Notes: generated by a model not told the origin, from the letters alone. DNA of 64,000 bases from Pararhizobium polonicum (GCF_001687365.1 NZ_CM004503.1:79493-143492), one strand, 5' to 3'. Shown: positions 39,215 to 48,995, counted from the stretch's first letter. Translations and numbers: made by a program.

Positions 39215-40117
39215 ATGATACAATCGCGTCAGCTCGAAGCATTCCGAGCAGTTATGCTGACCGGTGGGATGACATCAGCAGCAGACTTGGTGAGAATCAC
39301 GCAGCCCGCTATCAGTCGTTTAATCAAAGATCTAGAAGACGAGATTGGACTTCGGCTTTTCGAACGTTCGGGAAATCGTCTAAGGCCAACCCGCGAAGCA
39401 GGGATCCTCTTCAAGGAGGTTTCGAGGCACTTCAACGGTATTCGGCACATTGAAAAAGTCGCTGACGAGCTGAAAAAGTCTCACATGGGCTCGCTTCGCA
39501 TAGCCTGCTATACCGCGCCGGCCTTAAGTTTCATGTCTGACCTGATTCAAAACTTCATATCGGAACGTCCCGACGTTTCGATCTACCTGGATACGGTTCC
39601 ATCACAAACTGTGTTGGAACTAGTGGCGTTGCAACACTACGACCTAGGCATATCCATTTTCACAGGAGAATATCCGGGCCTTTCGATCGAGCCGGTTCCT
39701 GCTTTTCGCGCGGTCTGCGTTCTGCCTGACGGTCATCGCCTTCTGGAAAAGGAAACGGTAGAAGCCACCGATTTAGAGGGGGAGTCGCTAATATGTCTGT
39801 CTCCAGTAAGTCTTCTAAGGATGCAGACGGACGCCGTTTTGGATGACTACAACGTTCACTGCTCTCGACGGATCGAGAGCAGCATGGCACTCAGCCTCTG
39901 CGATCTCGTAAGCAAGGGAATAGGGTTAGGAATTACGGACCCATTTACTGCCGGTTATTACTCGGCCAGGCCTCTCCACCAGCGTCCATTTAATCCGCCG
40001 GTCCCGTATCATTTCGCAATCGTGCTTCCCAGCGAGAGCCCGCCCAATCGGTTAGTTAGCGAGTTCCGAGGAGCCCTGTTAGTAGCTCTAAAAAAGCTGC
40101 GGTACGAAACCGTGTAG
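39215..40117 (+). CDS. nocR: LysR-type nopaline regulator NocR
   Basis: A 300-residue LysR regulator beginning MIQSRQLEAFRAVMLTGGM at the ATG 39215, which has TGGAGGC before it; the frame from 39191 is upstream leader. The helix-turn-helix is SAADLVRITQPAISRLIKDLE. The effector domain has YTAPALSFMSDLI and DTVPSQTVLELV, and I recognise the whole as NocR of nopaline Ti plasmids with moderate divergence. It activates the noc and nox operons in response to nopaline. It is followed by a terminator-like hairpin at 40163. Confidence 0.9.
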   Translation: MIQSRQLEAFRAVMLTGGMTSAADLVRITQPAISRLIKDLEDEIGLRLFERSGNRLRPTREAGILFKEVSRHFNGIRHIEKVADELKKSHMGSLRIACYTAPALSFMSDLIQNFISERPDVSIYLDTVPSQTVLELVALQHYDLGISIFTGEYPGLSIEPVPAFRAVCVLPDGHRLLEKETVEATDLEGESLICLSPVSLLRMQTDAVLDDYNVHCSRRIESSMALSLCDLVSKGIGLGITDPFTAGYYSARPLHQRPFNPPVPYHFAIVLPSESPPNRLVSEFRGALLVALKKLRYETV

Positions 40118-40162
40118 ATTTCTGTCCATCGTCAAGTTTGGCAATTCCGCGATAAGGGAACT

Positions 40163-40187
40163 CCGAGGGTTGAAACCTCGGGTTTCC
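40163..40187 (+). terminator. Candidate terminator after nocR
   Basis: CCGAGG at 40163-40168 pairs exactly with CCTCGG at 40176-40181 around a seven-base loop and is followed by GTTTCC. It sits 46 bp after the nocR stop. The rest of the 300-bp gap to the aldehyde dehydrogenase (40118-40418) shows no gene. Confidence 0.5.
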
Positions 40188-40418
40188 GAATCTCGTAATT
40201 TGGTCGCGCTCAAGCAGGCGAGACTGACATCCCCCAAAGGCGCTCTACGCCTCTGCTTGCTATAACCCTGACGAATACCATCCCCAAGATTTCGACTTTG
40301 ACTTATTTCCTCCATCCCGTTGAAGTCTTGATACCGGACGATCAGCAAATCTTACTTTCAAGTTAACTCGTGACCAACCGGCAGAGCATGAGCCATAGCG
40401 GAGCAGGTGTTAGAAAAA

Positions 40419-41879
40419 ATGGGCAATCATACTGAAGCTAAACTCTTCATCAACGGCGAATGGAAAGCACGAGCTGGTGCTCCGATTATCAACCCGGCTG
40501 ACGAAACCGAGCTAGGGATCGTACCATTTGCGACGGAAAATGACTTAGCAGCTGCTGTCGAAGCTGCAGAAATTGGCTTCAAAACTTGGTCCCATACATC
40601 TCCCTCACGCCGCTCGGAAATCATTCGCGACGCGGCTGCGCGTATCCGTGCAAACATCGAGATAATCGCGAGGGATATGACCCTGGAACAGGGGAAGCCA
40701 CTAAACGAGGCTCGGAACGAAGTCCGCCGCTCCTGTCAGGTGCTCGAGTGGGATGCTGAGGAGGGACGAAGGACGTACGGCAGGGTCATCCCCGCTGAAC
40801 AGGGATTACACAACAGTGTAAAACACTTACCGATCGGGCCCGTAGCGGCGTTTACACCCTGGAATTATCCGCTCAGCTCCGTCGCCCGCAAAGTAGGAGG
40901 AGCGCTCGCTGCTGGATGCAGCGTCGTACTCAAAGCATCCGAGGAAACGCCCGCGGCGGCAGTCCATCTGGTAAATGCATTTGCCGAAGCTGGTCTTCCC
41001 GAAGGCGTGCTAAACCTTGTTTTCGGAAATCCGTCTCAAATATCGCGTTTTTTTATTGCCCACCGGGTGATCCGCATGCTCGCCTTTACGGGATCAGTAC
41101 CTGTTGGAAAAAGTCTTGCTGCGCAAGCAGGTGAATTTATGAAACCTTGCTTGATGGAGCTTGGGGGCCACTCTCCTGTGATAGTTTGCGATGATGTTGA
41201 TCCTCGTGAAGCGGGAATAAAGTCCGCTCTCGCAAAAGCAAGCAATGCAGGCCAGATTTGCACCGCGCCAACCCGTTGGTTCGTCGCGGCCTCCCATTTT
41301 GAAGAATTCGCTGATCAAATGGCAACAACTGCTCGTTCTGTACGGATCGGTAACGGCCTCGATCCTGAAACACAAATGGGCCCCCTTGCAAACGCTCGTC
41401 GAATTGCAGCGATGCAGGATCTTATTTCCGACGCCGTGAAGAAGGGCGCCGACGTACTCTCGGGCGGAGAGAGGGCTGCGAACAAAGGTTATTACTGGCC
41501 TCTTACTGTACTCGCGAACGTCCCCGATGATGCAAGGATCATGTACGAAGAACCTTTTGGTCCAGTTGCGCTGGTAAATCCGGTATCGAGCGTCGCGGAA
41601 GCTGTGAGCAAGGCAAACTCACTAGAGTTCGGATTGGCAGGATATGCGCTGACGCATTCTGCCGATAATATCGCTTATCTTACCGATCATCTCGAAGTCG
41701 GCAATTTCGCTATCAACCAATTCGTTTCGTCGCTCCCAGAGACCCCGTTTGGGGGGATGAAAGATTCAGGTTACGGCCGAGAAGGAGGTACTGAGGGACT
41801 CCTGAACTACACCATCACGCGTAGCATCTCTCATAAGACACGCAGCATTGAGGGTAGTCGCCCGGGCTTGAGCTCGTAA
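40419..41879 (+). CDS. NAD(P)-dependent aldehyde dehydrogenase, succinate-semialdehyde dehydrogenase type
   Basis: This 486-residue aldehyde dehydrogenase has the catalytic C281 in NAGQICTAPTRW, the general base E247 in MELGGHSP, N149 in TPWNYP and the cofactor site FTGSVPVGK. It most resembles SSADH/glutarate-semialdehyde enzymes. I prefer the ATG at 40419 to the GTG at 40407. It is the first gene of a plus-strand operon with a polyamine-type ABC importer: its stop overlaps the ATPase frame (TAATG). An aldehyde would arise if the imported opine carried a diamine or amino-aldehyde part. Base composition here is lower in GC than in the flanking noc and trb genes. Confidence 0.85.
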   Translation: MGNHTEAKLFINGEWKARAGAPIINPADETELGIVPFATENDLAAAVEAAEIGFKTWSHTSPSRRSEIIRDAAARIRANIEIIARDMTLEQGKPLNEARNEVRRSCQVLEWDAEEGRRTYGRVIPAEQGLHNSVKHLPIGPVAAFTPWNYPLSSVARKVGGALAAGCSVVLKASEETPAAAVHLVNAFAEAGLPEGVLNLVFGNPSQISRFFIAHRVIRMLAFTGSVPVGKSLAAQAGEFMKPCLMELGGHSPVIVCDDVDPREAGIKSALAKASNAGQICTAPTRWFVAASHFEEFADQMATTARSVRIGNGLDPETQMGPLANARRIAAMQDLISDAVKKGADVLSGGERAANKGYYWPLTVLANVPDDARIMYEEPFGPVALVNPVSSVAEAVSKANSLEFGLAGYALTHSADNIAYLTDHLEVGNFAINQFVSSLPETPFGGMKDSGYGREGGTEGLLNYTITRSISHKTRSIEGSRPGLSS

Positions 41880-41899
41880 TGCGAGAAGCGGGGTCAAAG

Positions 41900-42928
41900 A
41901 TGAAACTGAAGATCGAAAACCTAGCAAAACGCTACGGCAACTTTGATGCCCTCAGGCCAACGTCCCTCGATGTGCCGGAAGGAGAGTTTCTGACGCTCCT
42001 TGGCCCATCAGGATCAGGCAAGACTACGCTTTTAACGATGATCGCCGGCCTTAGCCTCCCCGATTCTGGCGATATATATATCGACGGCAAACGGGCGACC
42101 AAAGAGCCCGCCTTTAACCGCGACATCGGAATGGTGTTTCAAAATTATGCACTATTCCCGCATCTGAGCATCGCCGAGAATGTAGCTTTTCCCCTGCGAA
42201 TGCGCCGCATACCCGAAGGCGAGATCCGCCAGCGAGTCACGACTATGCTTGAGATGATAAGTCTTCCTCACGTAGCCGATAGGGTCCCAAGAGAACTGTC
42301 AGGAGGGCAGCAGCAACGCGTCGCACTTGCCAGAGCCATGGTTTATCGCCCTAGTATTGTTCTTATGGACGAGCCTTTAGGAGCTTTAGATAAAAACCTT
42401 CGGGAGCAGATGCAAATTGAGATCAAACATCTTCATAAGCGGCTGGGCACGACCATAATTTACGTCACCCACGACCAAGAAGAGGCAATGGCGATGTCAG
42501 ATCGTATATGCCTCATGAATGGAGGCGGAGTAGAACAACTTTCTGAGCCGCAGGAAATCTACAATAGACCCGCTACTGTCTTTGCTGCCCAATTTATTGG
42601 GCAATCGAACGTCATGTCCGCCAATGAAGTTCTGGATCACAGTTGTTCGCCTGTGACTGTTGGGCATGGAACCAGAATTATGGTGAGGCCTGAGCATGTA
42701 CGCATTGTTTCTGAGCCGCGCGCTCTGGATCACCACAGTACTGTGACATTTATCGAACGGATAAACACCGGACCGACTACACGTTATTTTTTCCGTTCAA
42801 ACTCAAACCAGATTGTCTCAGCTCTAGTTCTAAACTCTGACTTGCCACATGAGCTTGTTGATGGACAAACATGTACGCTGTCCTGGCCCTCTGACCGATC
42901 GGTCGAAGTTCGGGAAATAAACCCATGA
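41900..42928 (+). CDS. ABC transporter ATP-binding protein, PotA/FbpC type
   Basis: This 342-residue ATPase has Walker A GPSGSGKTT, Q-loop VFQNYALFPH, signature [15 protein letters not shown] and Walker B VLMDEPLGALDK, plus a C-terminal TOBE-like regulatory domain (GHGTRIMVRPEHVRIV). These place it among spermidine/putrescine or iron-type importers. The ATG at 41900 has GGGG at good spacing, while the 41879 start overlaps the dehydrogenase stop; either is possible. Its stop overlaps the permease start by 4 bp. It energises the fused permease next door. Confidence 0.87.
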   Translation: MKLKIENLAKRYGNFDALRPTSLDVPEGEFLTLLGPSGSGKTTLLTMIAGLSLPDSGDIYIDGKRATKEPAFNRDIGMVFQNYALFPHLSIAENVAFPLRMRRIPEGEIRQRVTTMLEMISLPHVADRVPRELSGGQQQRVALARAMVYRPSIVLMDEPLGALDKNLREQMQIEIKHLHKRLGTTIIYVTHDQEEAMAMSDRICLMNGGGVEQLSEPQEIYNRPATVFAAQFIGQSNVMSANEVLDHSCSPVTVGHGTRIMVRPEHVRIVSEPRALDHHSTVTFIERINTGPTTRYFFRSNSNQIVSALVLNSDLPHELVDGQTCTLSWPSDRSVEVREINP

Positions 42929-44724
42929 GCCCGATCACCCAGTCTACGGCGCGCCGAAAGCTCCCAGTTAGTGAGTTCCTCAGCAGATGGCCTCTGCTAC
43001 AGATAGCACCGCTGCTGATATTTTTGACTCTAGTGTTCGTGCTTCCGGTTGGTTCGATACTTGTACTGAGCATCTACGATGGAACGGGTGCGCTAAGCCT
43101 AGAGAATTTTCGTCGCCTTTTCGGAAGTAACCTTTACACTGGAGTTCTACTCAAAACCATCCAAACAGCTAGCTGGACCACAGGTCTCTGTCTGCTTTTT
43201 GGTTATCCCGTCGCTTTCGCATTGACTAAGGCAAGGGCGAACTTTCAAGTCGCCTTGCTTGCTGCCGTCCTAGTGCCGCTGTGGACAAGCTTCCTGATAC
43301 GCAGCCTCTCCTTGGTCATCGTATTTGGCAGGCGCGGTGTCATCAACGGCACCGCCGAACAATTTGGTTGGATCGACACCCCGCTAGCGTTCATCTACAA
43401 CTGGAGCGGAGTAATGATCGGGCTGACAAACTCTCTGTTGCCGCTCTCAATCATTACTATGTATTCCGTGATGCAGGCTATCGAACCAAACTTAGCGAAG
43501 GCGGCAAGTACGCTCGGGGCGCGCCCCTCTCATGGATTTTGGAGGGTCTATTTCCCGCTCTCTGTTCCCGGTGTTGCTGCCGGGGGGATCTTAACCTTTG
43601 TAAGCGCTCTCGGTTTTTTTATCACGCCACAATTACTTGGCAGTCCGCGCGAAACGATGATTGCACAGTTGATTATTCAGCAAATCGACGAACTCCTTAA
43701 CTGGAATTTCGGCGCAGCTATTGCGGTAATGTTGCTCGCTGCCACACTTATTTCTTTCGTTGCCTTCGAGTTGGTCGTTGGTATGCAGATCCTAACAGGC
43801 GAAGAGTCTGGCAGGCGCCCATCAGGGTTCAACAAAGCAATTCGCACGGGTGGAATGAAACTCGTGAATGCGTTGTCATGGGTTACCGCATGGGTGGGGA
43901 TTGGTTTTGAGAAGATCACAGGGTCTAAGCCCAAGGTTGCCGATAGTGATCGACGTCCGATCCTCATGATATTTTCAGTCGCGACAGCGTTATTTCTTTC
44001 ACTTCCTATCTTCTTCATGATCCCTATTTCGTTTTCCGACAGTCTTCTTTTCGGGTGGCCGCCCCAGGGGTTGTCGTTTCGATGGTATGAAGCTGTAATA
44101 GGATCCAGCGTATGGATGTCTGCCGCAGGGCGTTCTTTCGGCGTCGCGTTGATAACAAGTGCCTTGGCGATATTGATGGCTGTACCATCCGCATTGTATC
44201 TTGTTAGACAAAGAGTACGCGGCAAGTTCTTGATGGTGCTGCTGCTCACAATACCGATATTTCTTCCCCACATCATCACCGGTGTAGCCTTGTACTACAC
44301 CTACTCGCGGTATGGCCTCGTTGGGACATGGATCGGCTTAATTTTAGGCCATCTAGTGTTTTCCCTGCCTTATGCGACCATATCGCTGATGGCCGTGCTG
44401 AAAAATTACAACAGGTCAATCGACTACGCCGCCTGGACGCTTGGCGCCTCGAAGTTCGCGACGTTTCGACATATCACTCTTCCGATCATTAAGCCGGGTA
44501 TTTACTCCGCGTTCCTGTTCGCCTTCATTCAATCGTTCGATGAAGTGACAGTCTCGTTGTTCATCACGGGTGGCCGGTTCACTACCCTCCCCAAGCAACT
44601 GTATCAACAAGCCGTCTATGGCGAGACGCCCGAGCTAGCGGCCGTTTCCACAATCCTTTTCGTGACCGTATGCCTGGTGATGATGGCTGCCCGACTTCTT
44701 AGCAAAAGAGCAACATCGTTTTAG
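42925..44724 (+). CDS. ABC transporter permease, two domains fused (PotB-PotC/SfuB type)
   Basis: This 599-residue protein contains two complete permease units in one chain. The first EAA loop is EPNLAKAASTLGARPSHGFW with FPLSVPG (about residues 187-213); the second is SIDYAAWTLGASKFATFRHI with LPIIKPG (about residues 492-518). A linker of about 60 residues joins them (around 295-355). In most polyamine importers these are separate PotB and PotC proteins, so a fusion or SfuB-like origin is likely. It overlaps the ATPase gene by 4 bp and is followed by the binding-protein gene. Confidence 0.88.
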   Translation: MSPITQSTARRKLPVSEFLSRWPLLQIAPLLIFLTLVFVLPVGSILVLSIYDGTGALSLENFRRLFGSNLYTGVLLKTIQTASWTTGLCLLFGYPVAFALTKARANFQVALLAAVLVPLWTSFLIRSLSLVIVFGRRGVINGTAEQFGWIDTPLAFIYNWSGVMIGLTNSLLPLSIITMYSVMQAIEPNLAKAASTLGARPSHGFWRVYFPLSVPGVAAGGILTFVSALGFFITPQLLGSPRETMIAQLIIQQIDELLNWNFGAAIAVMLLAATLISFVAFELVVGMQILTGEESGRRPSGFNKAIRTGGMKLVNALSWVTAWVGIGFEKITGSKPKVADSDRRPILMIFSVATALFLSLPIFFMIPISFSDSLLFGWPPQGLSFRWYEAVIGSSVWMSAAGRSFGVALITSALAILMAVPSALYLVRQRVRGKFLMVLLLTIPIFLPHIITGVALYYTYSRYGLVGTWIGLILGHLVFSLPYATISLMAVLKNYNRSIDYAAWTLGASKFATFRHITLPIIKPGIYSAFLFAFIQSFDEVTVSLFITGGRFTTLPKQLYQQAVYGETPELAAVSTILFVTVCLVMMAARLLSKRATSF

Positions 44725-44827
44725 TGACCTTCCATGCACGTAAGAAGGGGCACCTTTCGAGCGTTCGACGAGCGCGGGATGGAATGTGCTGGAAGCCCTT
44801 ATAAACAAAGAACCAGAGGAGAACGAA

Positions 44828-45901
44828 ATGCTTACGAGAAGACTACTATTGAAAACTACTACCGGGATCCTTGGTGCGGCTATAGCTTCGCCTGCTATCA
44901 TCGGGCGAGCATCTGCTGCAGGAGAGACCCTCTATATCGCAGACTCGGGGGGGTCCGTGACAAAGATCTACAGAGAGGCGCTCTATGACCCGTTTGAGAA
45001 AGAGACGGGAATACGCATCGAGGCAGTGGTGCGGTCACCCCAGCCTGTCGCACAGATGAAGTCGATGGTAGAAACGCGCAACTACACGTTCGACGCAACC
45101 GTCGGCGGAGGCATGGACCAAGGAGCGTTCTACGCGCAAAATGGTTTGATTGAAGAGTTTGATCTCCCAAAGGAACTATTTGACGATTTGCCTGCCGCAG
45201 TCAGAAACATTCGGGGCTTTGTTCCCGACACAATTTCCGCATTTTCGACCATCTACCGCCCCTCAGCAACGAAGAGACAACTTTCGTCGGTAGCGGATAT
45301 CTGGGACATGTCGATCAAGGGGACCCGATCGTTACCCCGTTCGGGTCGAGATACAATTGAGTGGGCGTTGCGCGCCGACGGCGTGCCTGCAGGCGAAGCC
45401 ATTGCCAAGGAGCTTCAGACTGAAGCTGGCTGGAAGAGGGCGTTCGCAAAGTTGGATGAAATCAAACCAAACATTCTGATTTGGTGGACCAACGCGCCCC
45501 ATAGCGCGCAGATCCTGCATAACGGCGAGGTCGACATCGTTCCAACCTATACCAATCGCGCGTATGACCTCATGGCTCAGGGGGAAAAGCTCGAAATAAT
45601 GTGGAACGAAGGCTATTACACGGCCTACGGTTGGGCAATTCCAAAGGGCAACCCCAAGGCGGAGCTTGTCGAAAAGCTGATCCTTTATTCCCTTGACCCT
45701 GAACGTCAGGCGAAGCGAGCAGCGCCTACCGGTCAGGGGACACCTTCGGCGAAGGCTTTCAAGTTCATAGAGGAGAATAAATCCAAGTTGCTGCCGACCC
45801 ATCCGGACAATTTCAGCAAGTTGGTTCCGCTCGACTACCAGTTCTGGGGCGCCAATCTTACCAAGGCGAATGAGCGCTTCAACGAGTGGCTAGCAAAGTA
45901 G
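44828..45901 (+). CDS. Periplasmic binding protein, PotD/PotF-like (SBP_bac_8 type), with Tat-like signal
   Basis: A 357-residue binding protein starting at the ATG 44828 behind AGAGGAG. The leader TRRLLLKTTTGILGAAIASPAIIGRASA has a twin arginine and resembles Tat-type signals of this family. The mature part begins with a Rossmann-like GGSVTKIYREALYDPFEKETG and has the YTNRAYDLM and WAIPKGNPKAELVEKLI features of polyamine/opine-type binding proteins. It is the last gene of the operon, which ends in a clear hairpin terminator at 45916. The ligand is unknown; a polyamine- or diamine-containing opine is possible. Confidence 0.86.
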   Translation: MLTRRLLLKTTTGILGAAIASPAIIGRASAAGETLYIADSGGSVTKIYREALYDPFEKETGIRIEAVVRSPQPVAQMKSMVETRNYTFDATVGGGMDQGAFYAQNGLIEEFDLPKELFDDLPAAVRNIRGFVPDTISAFSTIYRPSATKRQLSSVADIWDMSIKGTRSLPRSGRDTIEWALRADGVPAGEAIAKELQTEAGWKRAFAKLDEIKPNILIWWTNAPHSAQILHNGEVDIVPTYTNRAYDLMAQGEKLEIMWNEGYYTAYGWAIPKGNPKAELVEKLILYSLDPERQAKRAAPTGQGTPSAKAFKFIEENKSKLLPTHPDNFSKLVPLDYQFWGANLTKANERFNEWLAK

Positions 45902-45915
45902 TGGACTACGACGGC

Positions 45916-45945
45916 GCGCGCTGTAATGTTCAGCGCGCTTCTTTC
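45916..45945 (+). terminator. Rho-independent terminator after the binding-protein gene
   Basis: GCGCGCTG at 45916-45923 pairs perfectly with CAGCGCGC at 45931-45938 around a seven-base loop, followed by TTCTTTC. It lies 15 bp after the stop. The 128 bp from there to 46073 shows nothing else. Confidence 0.75.
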
Positions 45946-46073
45946 ATCAATCGCCTGCTTGACCTTGCATAGCGGACTGACGGCTAGACTGGGCAGTAAG
46001 GACGACGCATGGTCACTGTCGAACGGTCTAATTTTCATTGGCGACCAGTGGGTGGCGACGGCCCTCGTAATGA

Positions 46074-47143
46074 TCATGCTTGAAAATGACCTTCAACCAC
46101 CAAACTTACTAAAGTCACCCTGTCAAGTGATCCGAGTTCCGGGAGAATGTCGTTATCCTTGCTCAAATCGCGGCCGTAGCAAGCGCTGAGGATCTCGGCG
46201 CCGCTCTCATGCGATGGAGCCCTGACACCGCCCATCTGCGCGAGGTAGATCGTGGCAATCAGCCCGAACGGTACGTCCTCAAGAATATAGCGGGTGTTGA
46301 TATCCTTTGGGCCTATCGGATCCTTTGCCTGCTTTGCAAGCTTTGCATAGACTTCTGCGACGGAATCTCCGGAGGTCCCGTGTGAAAGCACCGAGTGATC
46401 GAAAATAGCCCGCACAGTCTTGCCGAACGCCGCAGCGATTTCTGTCCTCTCCCGATCAAGGCCTCAAGCAGTCTTGCCACGGTCGGCGTGACATTAGTGT
46501 TCTGGCCCCAGGCCTCGCTGCGCTCTATCCGCGTTAGGTTACATAGCGCAATTCCCATATGATTTTGCGGATTTAGGTTACTGAGCGCTACCGTCAGCAT
46601 ATCGTCCTTGATCAGGAAACGGGCGCCAAAAAGATCTTCACAGATTTCGTGTGCTTCCTTCGTGCGCCGAACCGGCAGGACCGCAATGTCGACCTTCGCT
46701 CGGATCGCACCGATCCGGATATGCGTTGACGACTGGGCTTTGCTTGTCAGGAGTGTGGTGTTCCAAACGCCGATCGGAATTTCGACACTGCGTTCGCTCG
46801 ACCGCTTCGCCAGATAGAGTGCTGCAAACGACAGATGCCCGCTGACGATGACGGTATGCCGAGGCTCAATATGCGGCACCAGACTATCGAGCACCATTCG
46901 GTGGCCGTAGGCTGGTAGAGCAAGGATAATTACATAGCTCCTCGCGAGCTTCTCTGCACTCATGCAGATCGAGACATTGAAGCTGCCTTCCAATGCGCCT
47001 GTTACCGTCAAAGGTACCCCCTCTAGAAGGCCAGCAACTGACTTTCCGGAAGGAGACCAGACGCAGGTGGTATGACCACGGCTCAAAAGGAAAGACGCGT
47101 AGCTCATGGCGATGGCGCCTGCACCGGCAATGCCTTACTGCAT
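46074..47143 (-). pseudogene. Opine dehydrogenase family pseudogene
   Basis: This is a homologue of the protein at 25002-26084, broken in two places. (1) The expected start at 47143 reads ATG CAG TAA GGC ATT GCC GGT, so codon 3 is a stop where the intact copy has M-K-V-G-I-A-G; the next usable start at 47107 loses the glycine-rich nucleotide loop. (2) Near 46460 one base is missing after LLEAL: the intact copy reads [17 protein letters not shown], here the original frame runs into nonsense while the -1 frame continues DRERTEIAAAFGKTVRAIFDH and on to the C-terminus at 46074. The protein cannot be made whole. The conserved GIALCNLTRIERSEAWGQNTN segment confirms the family. Confidence 0.92.
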
Positions 47144-47319
47144 TTTTCTACCTATTGTTTACTGGCGGTATCGACAAGTTGCCCGCGACTTGGAAATTCT
47201 CACCAAAACCGCTGGACCGTCAGCGCTTCTGTTAGCAAATCGAAAAAATCGGATTGAGCGACGTTATCAGCTCTTGATAGATCATTGACATGCCGTTGCC
47301 GCGCACGCGAGATCTGCCT

Positions 47320-48699
47320 TCATTCGGTGCGCTCCTGGTCCCCGAGCGAGGCAACTTCTCCGAGCGTTATCGGCTTTAAAGGCGGCCTGATGTTGAAAAA
47401 GCTGACATCCCCGACTGGCAGGTTATGTAATTCGGCAAGTATGGCTTGCATCGAATAGCCGCATTGCCGTCCCTGGCACGGCCCCATTCCACAACGCGTG
47501 GCAGCCTTGATCGCGTTCGGGTCCGGAGCACTATTGCTTGCGACCTTGCGAATGGTTCCGGCGGTCACTTCTTCGCATCGGCAGACGATAACGTCATCGG
47601 CAATCTGCAACCTCGGTGGCGGATAAAGCGCGTCCAAAAAAGGGCGCAGGGCAAGCGCCCGGCTACGACGCTGGTCAAGTCGATCCTGACTCCGTAAAGC
47701 GTCTGAATCGACAGGTAGACCGAGCCGTGCGGCAATCCCGAGTGCAGCGATCTTTCCGGATATGACCGCTGCCGCCCAACCGCCAATCCCGCCGGCATCA
47801 CCGGCGACGAACAGTCCTTCGCGACTGGTTTCACCCCACCGGTTCAGTCTTGCGGCAAAATAGTTCTGCTCAGAATTCCAGTCATGGGCACAGCCCAATG
47901 CGAGCGTCTCATGAATACGGGGAACGATGCCCTCGTGCACCAGTAGAACGTCTGCCTTGACCTTTTGACGCTCGGCTCCAGCCGTCCATTCGATATGTTC
48001 AAGCCGGCCGTCACCGTCTGCCCGCAAGTCGCCGACACCTCGTACCATCCGTCCGCTGCGGCGAAGCTGCCATTGCCAACGGATACCCTTTGCAAGGCCA
48101 GAAAAGTCACGCCATGCGCTAGGCAACCTAGCCAATGCACCCAGACCTGGACCCCTCGATGTGTCGAGAAATCCGGAAACACGACCATTCAGGCCAAGCA
48201 CCTGGGTAGTGTAGAGAAGTGGCAAAGGGCCGGCGCCGGCAATCCACACCTCACCTTGCGGCAACATGCCACCGGATTTCAGCAGGATCTGGGCTGCGCC
48301 GACCGTCATGACACCTGGAAGCGTCCAGCCTACAAAGGGGACCGGCCGCTCCTGGGCCCCATTGGCGAGAAGGATCGCACGCGCGCTCACCCGGCGCGCC
48401 TGTCCCTCGCTAGTCAGAAACAGAGTCCACTCGTCCTCTATCTGCCAGACCTGCGTTGAAGGAGAATACTCCGCCCCTGAATCCCTGAAGGCAGTTGTCA
48501 GAGCTCGTCCGCTTTCATAATCAGGCCCAAGAGCTGCCGGGACCGGACCAGAAGAGTTCCGTTCGATGCCACGCCAGATTTGACCGCCCGGTGCAGGCTG
48601 CTCATCGACAACGAGGACAGATAGACCCAGTTGGCGCGATCGCACCGCCGCCGCCATGCCAGCAGGCCCCGCACCAATCACCACCACATCATGGATCAT
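47320..48699 (-). CDS. Opine oxidase subunit A-like FAD/2Fe-2S protein (second module)
   Basis: This 459-residue homologue of NoxA has an FAD motif GAGPAG near residue 9, a second site (AGAGPLPLLYTTQV), a GLFVAGDAGGIGG segment, and the BFD-like cluster cysteines CRCEEVTAG and CQGRQCGY. I chose the ATG at 48699, which overlaps the small 2Fe-2S stop (ATGA). It seems intact. With the B subunit and 2Fe-2S protein it forms a second opine oxidase of unknown specificity, clearly diverged from the nopaline one. It follows the decayed opine dehydrogenase on the same strand, so the same operon order as in the nox region is kept without arginase or cyclodeaminase. Confidence 0.87.
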   Translation of the reverse strand: MIHDVVVIGAGPAGMAAAVRSRQLGLSVLVVDEQPAPGGQIWRGIERNSSGPVPAALGPDYESGRALTTAFRDSGAEYSPSTQVWQIEDEWTLFLTSEGQARRVSARAILLANGAQERPVPFVGWTLPGVMTVGAAQILLKSGGMLPQGEVWIAGAGPLPLLYTTQVLGLNGRVSGFLDTSRGPGLGALARLPSAWRDFSGLAKGIRWQWQLRRSGRMVRGVGDLRADGDGRLEHIEWTAGAERQKVKADVLLVHEGIVPRIHETLALGCAHDWNSEQNYFAARLNRWGETSREGLFVAGDAGGIGGWAAAVISGKIAALGIAARLGLPVDSDALRSQDRLDQRRSRALALRPFLDALYPPPRLQIADDVIVCRCEEVTAGTIRKVASNSAPDPNAIKAATRCGMGPCQGRQCGYSMQAILAELHNLPVGDVSFFNIRPPLKPITLGEVASLGDQERTE

Positions 48700-48995
48700 C
48701 GCGCGATCTCCCTGGGTCCTTGCTGACTTTCGATTCGCATCCCCGGTTTCACGGGAACCATGCAGCCTTGTATTGAGGCAACGCCATCGACGATAACCAA
48801 ACAGTCGAAACAGACGCCCATTTGGCAATAGGGAAGACGAGGCGCTCCGCTGACGGTTGAAGTCCGCCCTGCCCCAGGAACTCGCAACAACACACCGGCG
48901 ACTGTTTCTCCCTTCCAGGCCGGCGTCTCCGCGCCATTGACCAGAACGATCATATCTGACGTGTTAGCCAGGCCTTCATGCACGCTTCTGAACAT
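48696..48995 (-). CDS. Small 2Fe-2S protein of the second opine oxidase
   Basis: A 99-residue protein if started at the ATG 48995; a start at 48953 (MIVLVNGAET) is also possible. Plant-type cluster cysteines appear as PYCQMGVCFDC with a later GC. It overlaps the end of the B-subunit gene by about 20 bp and the start of the A-subunit gene by 4 bp. It matches the gene at 28598 in place and type. It probably relays electrons in the oxidase. Confidence 0.82.
   Translation of the reverse strand: MFRSVHEGLANTSDMIVLVNGAETPAWKGETVAGVLLRVPGAGRTSTVSGAPRLPYCQMGVCFDCLVIVDGVASIQGCMVPVKPGMRIESQQGPREIAR

Noticed and set aside
42071..42083. Palindrome GATATATATATC as a possible regulatory site or T-DNA border-like element
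   Set aside because: It is inside the ABC ATPase coding region and has no border core; no T-DNA border sequence was noticed in the window.
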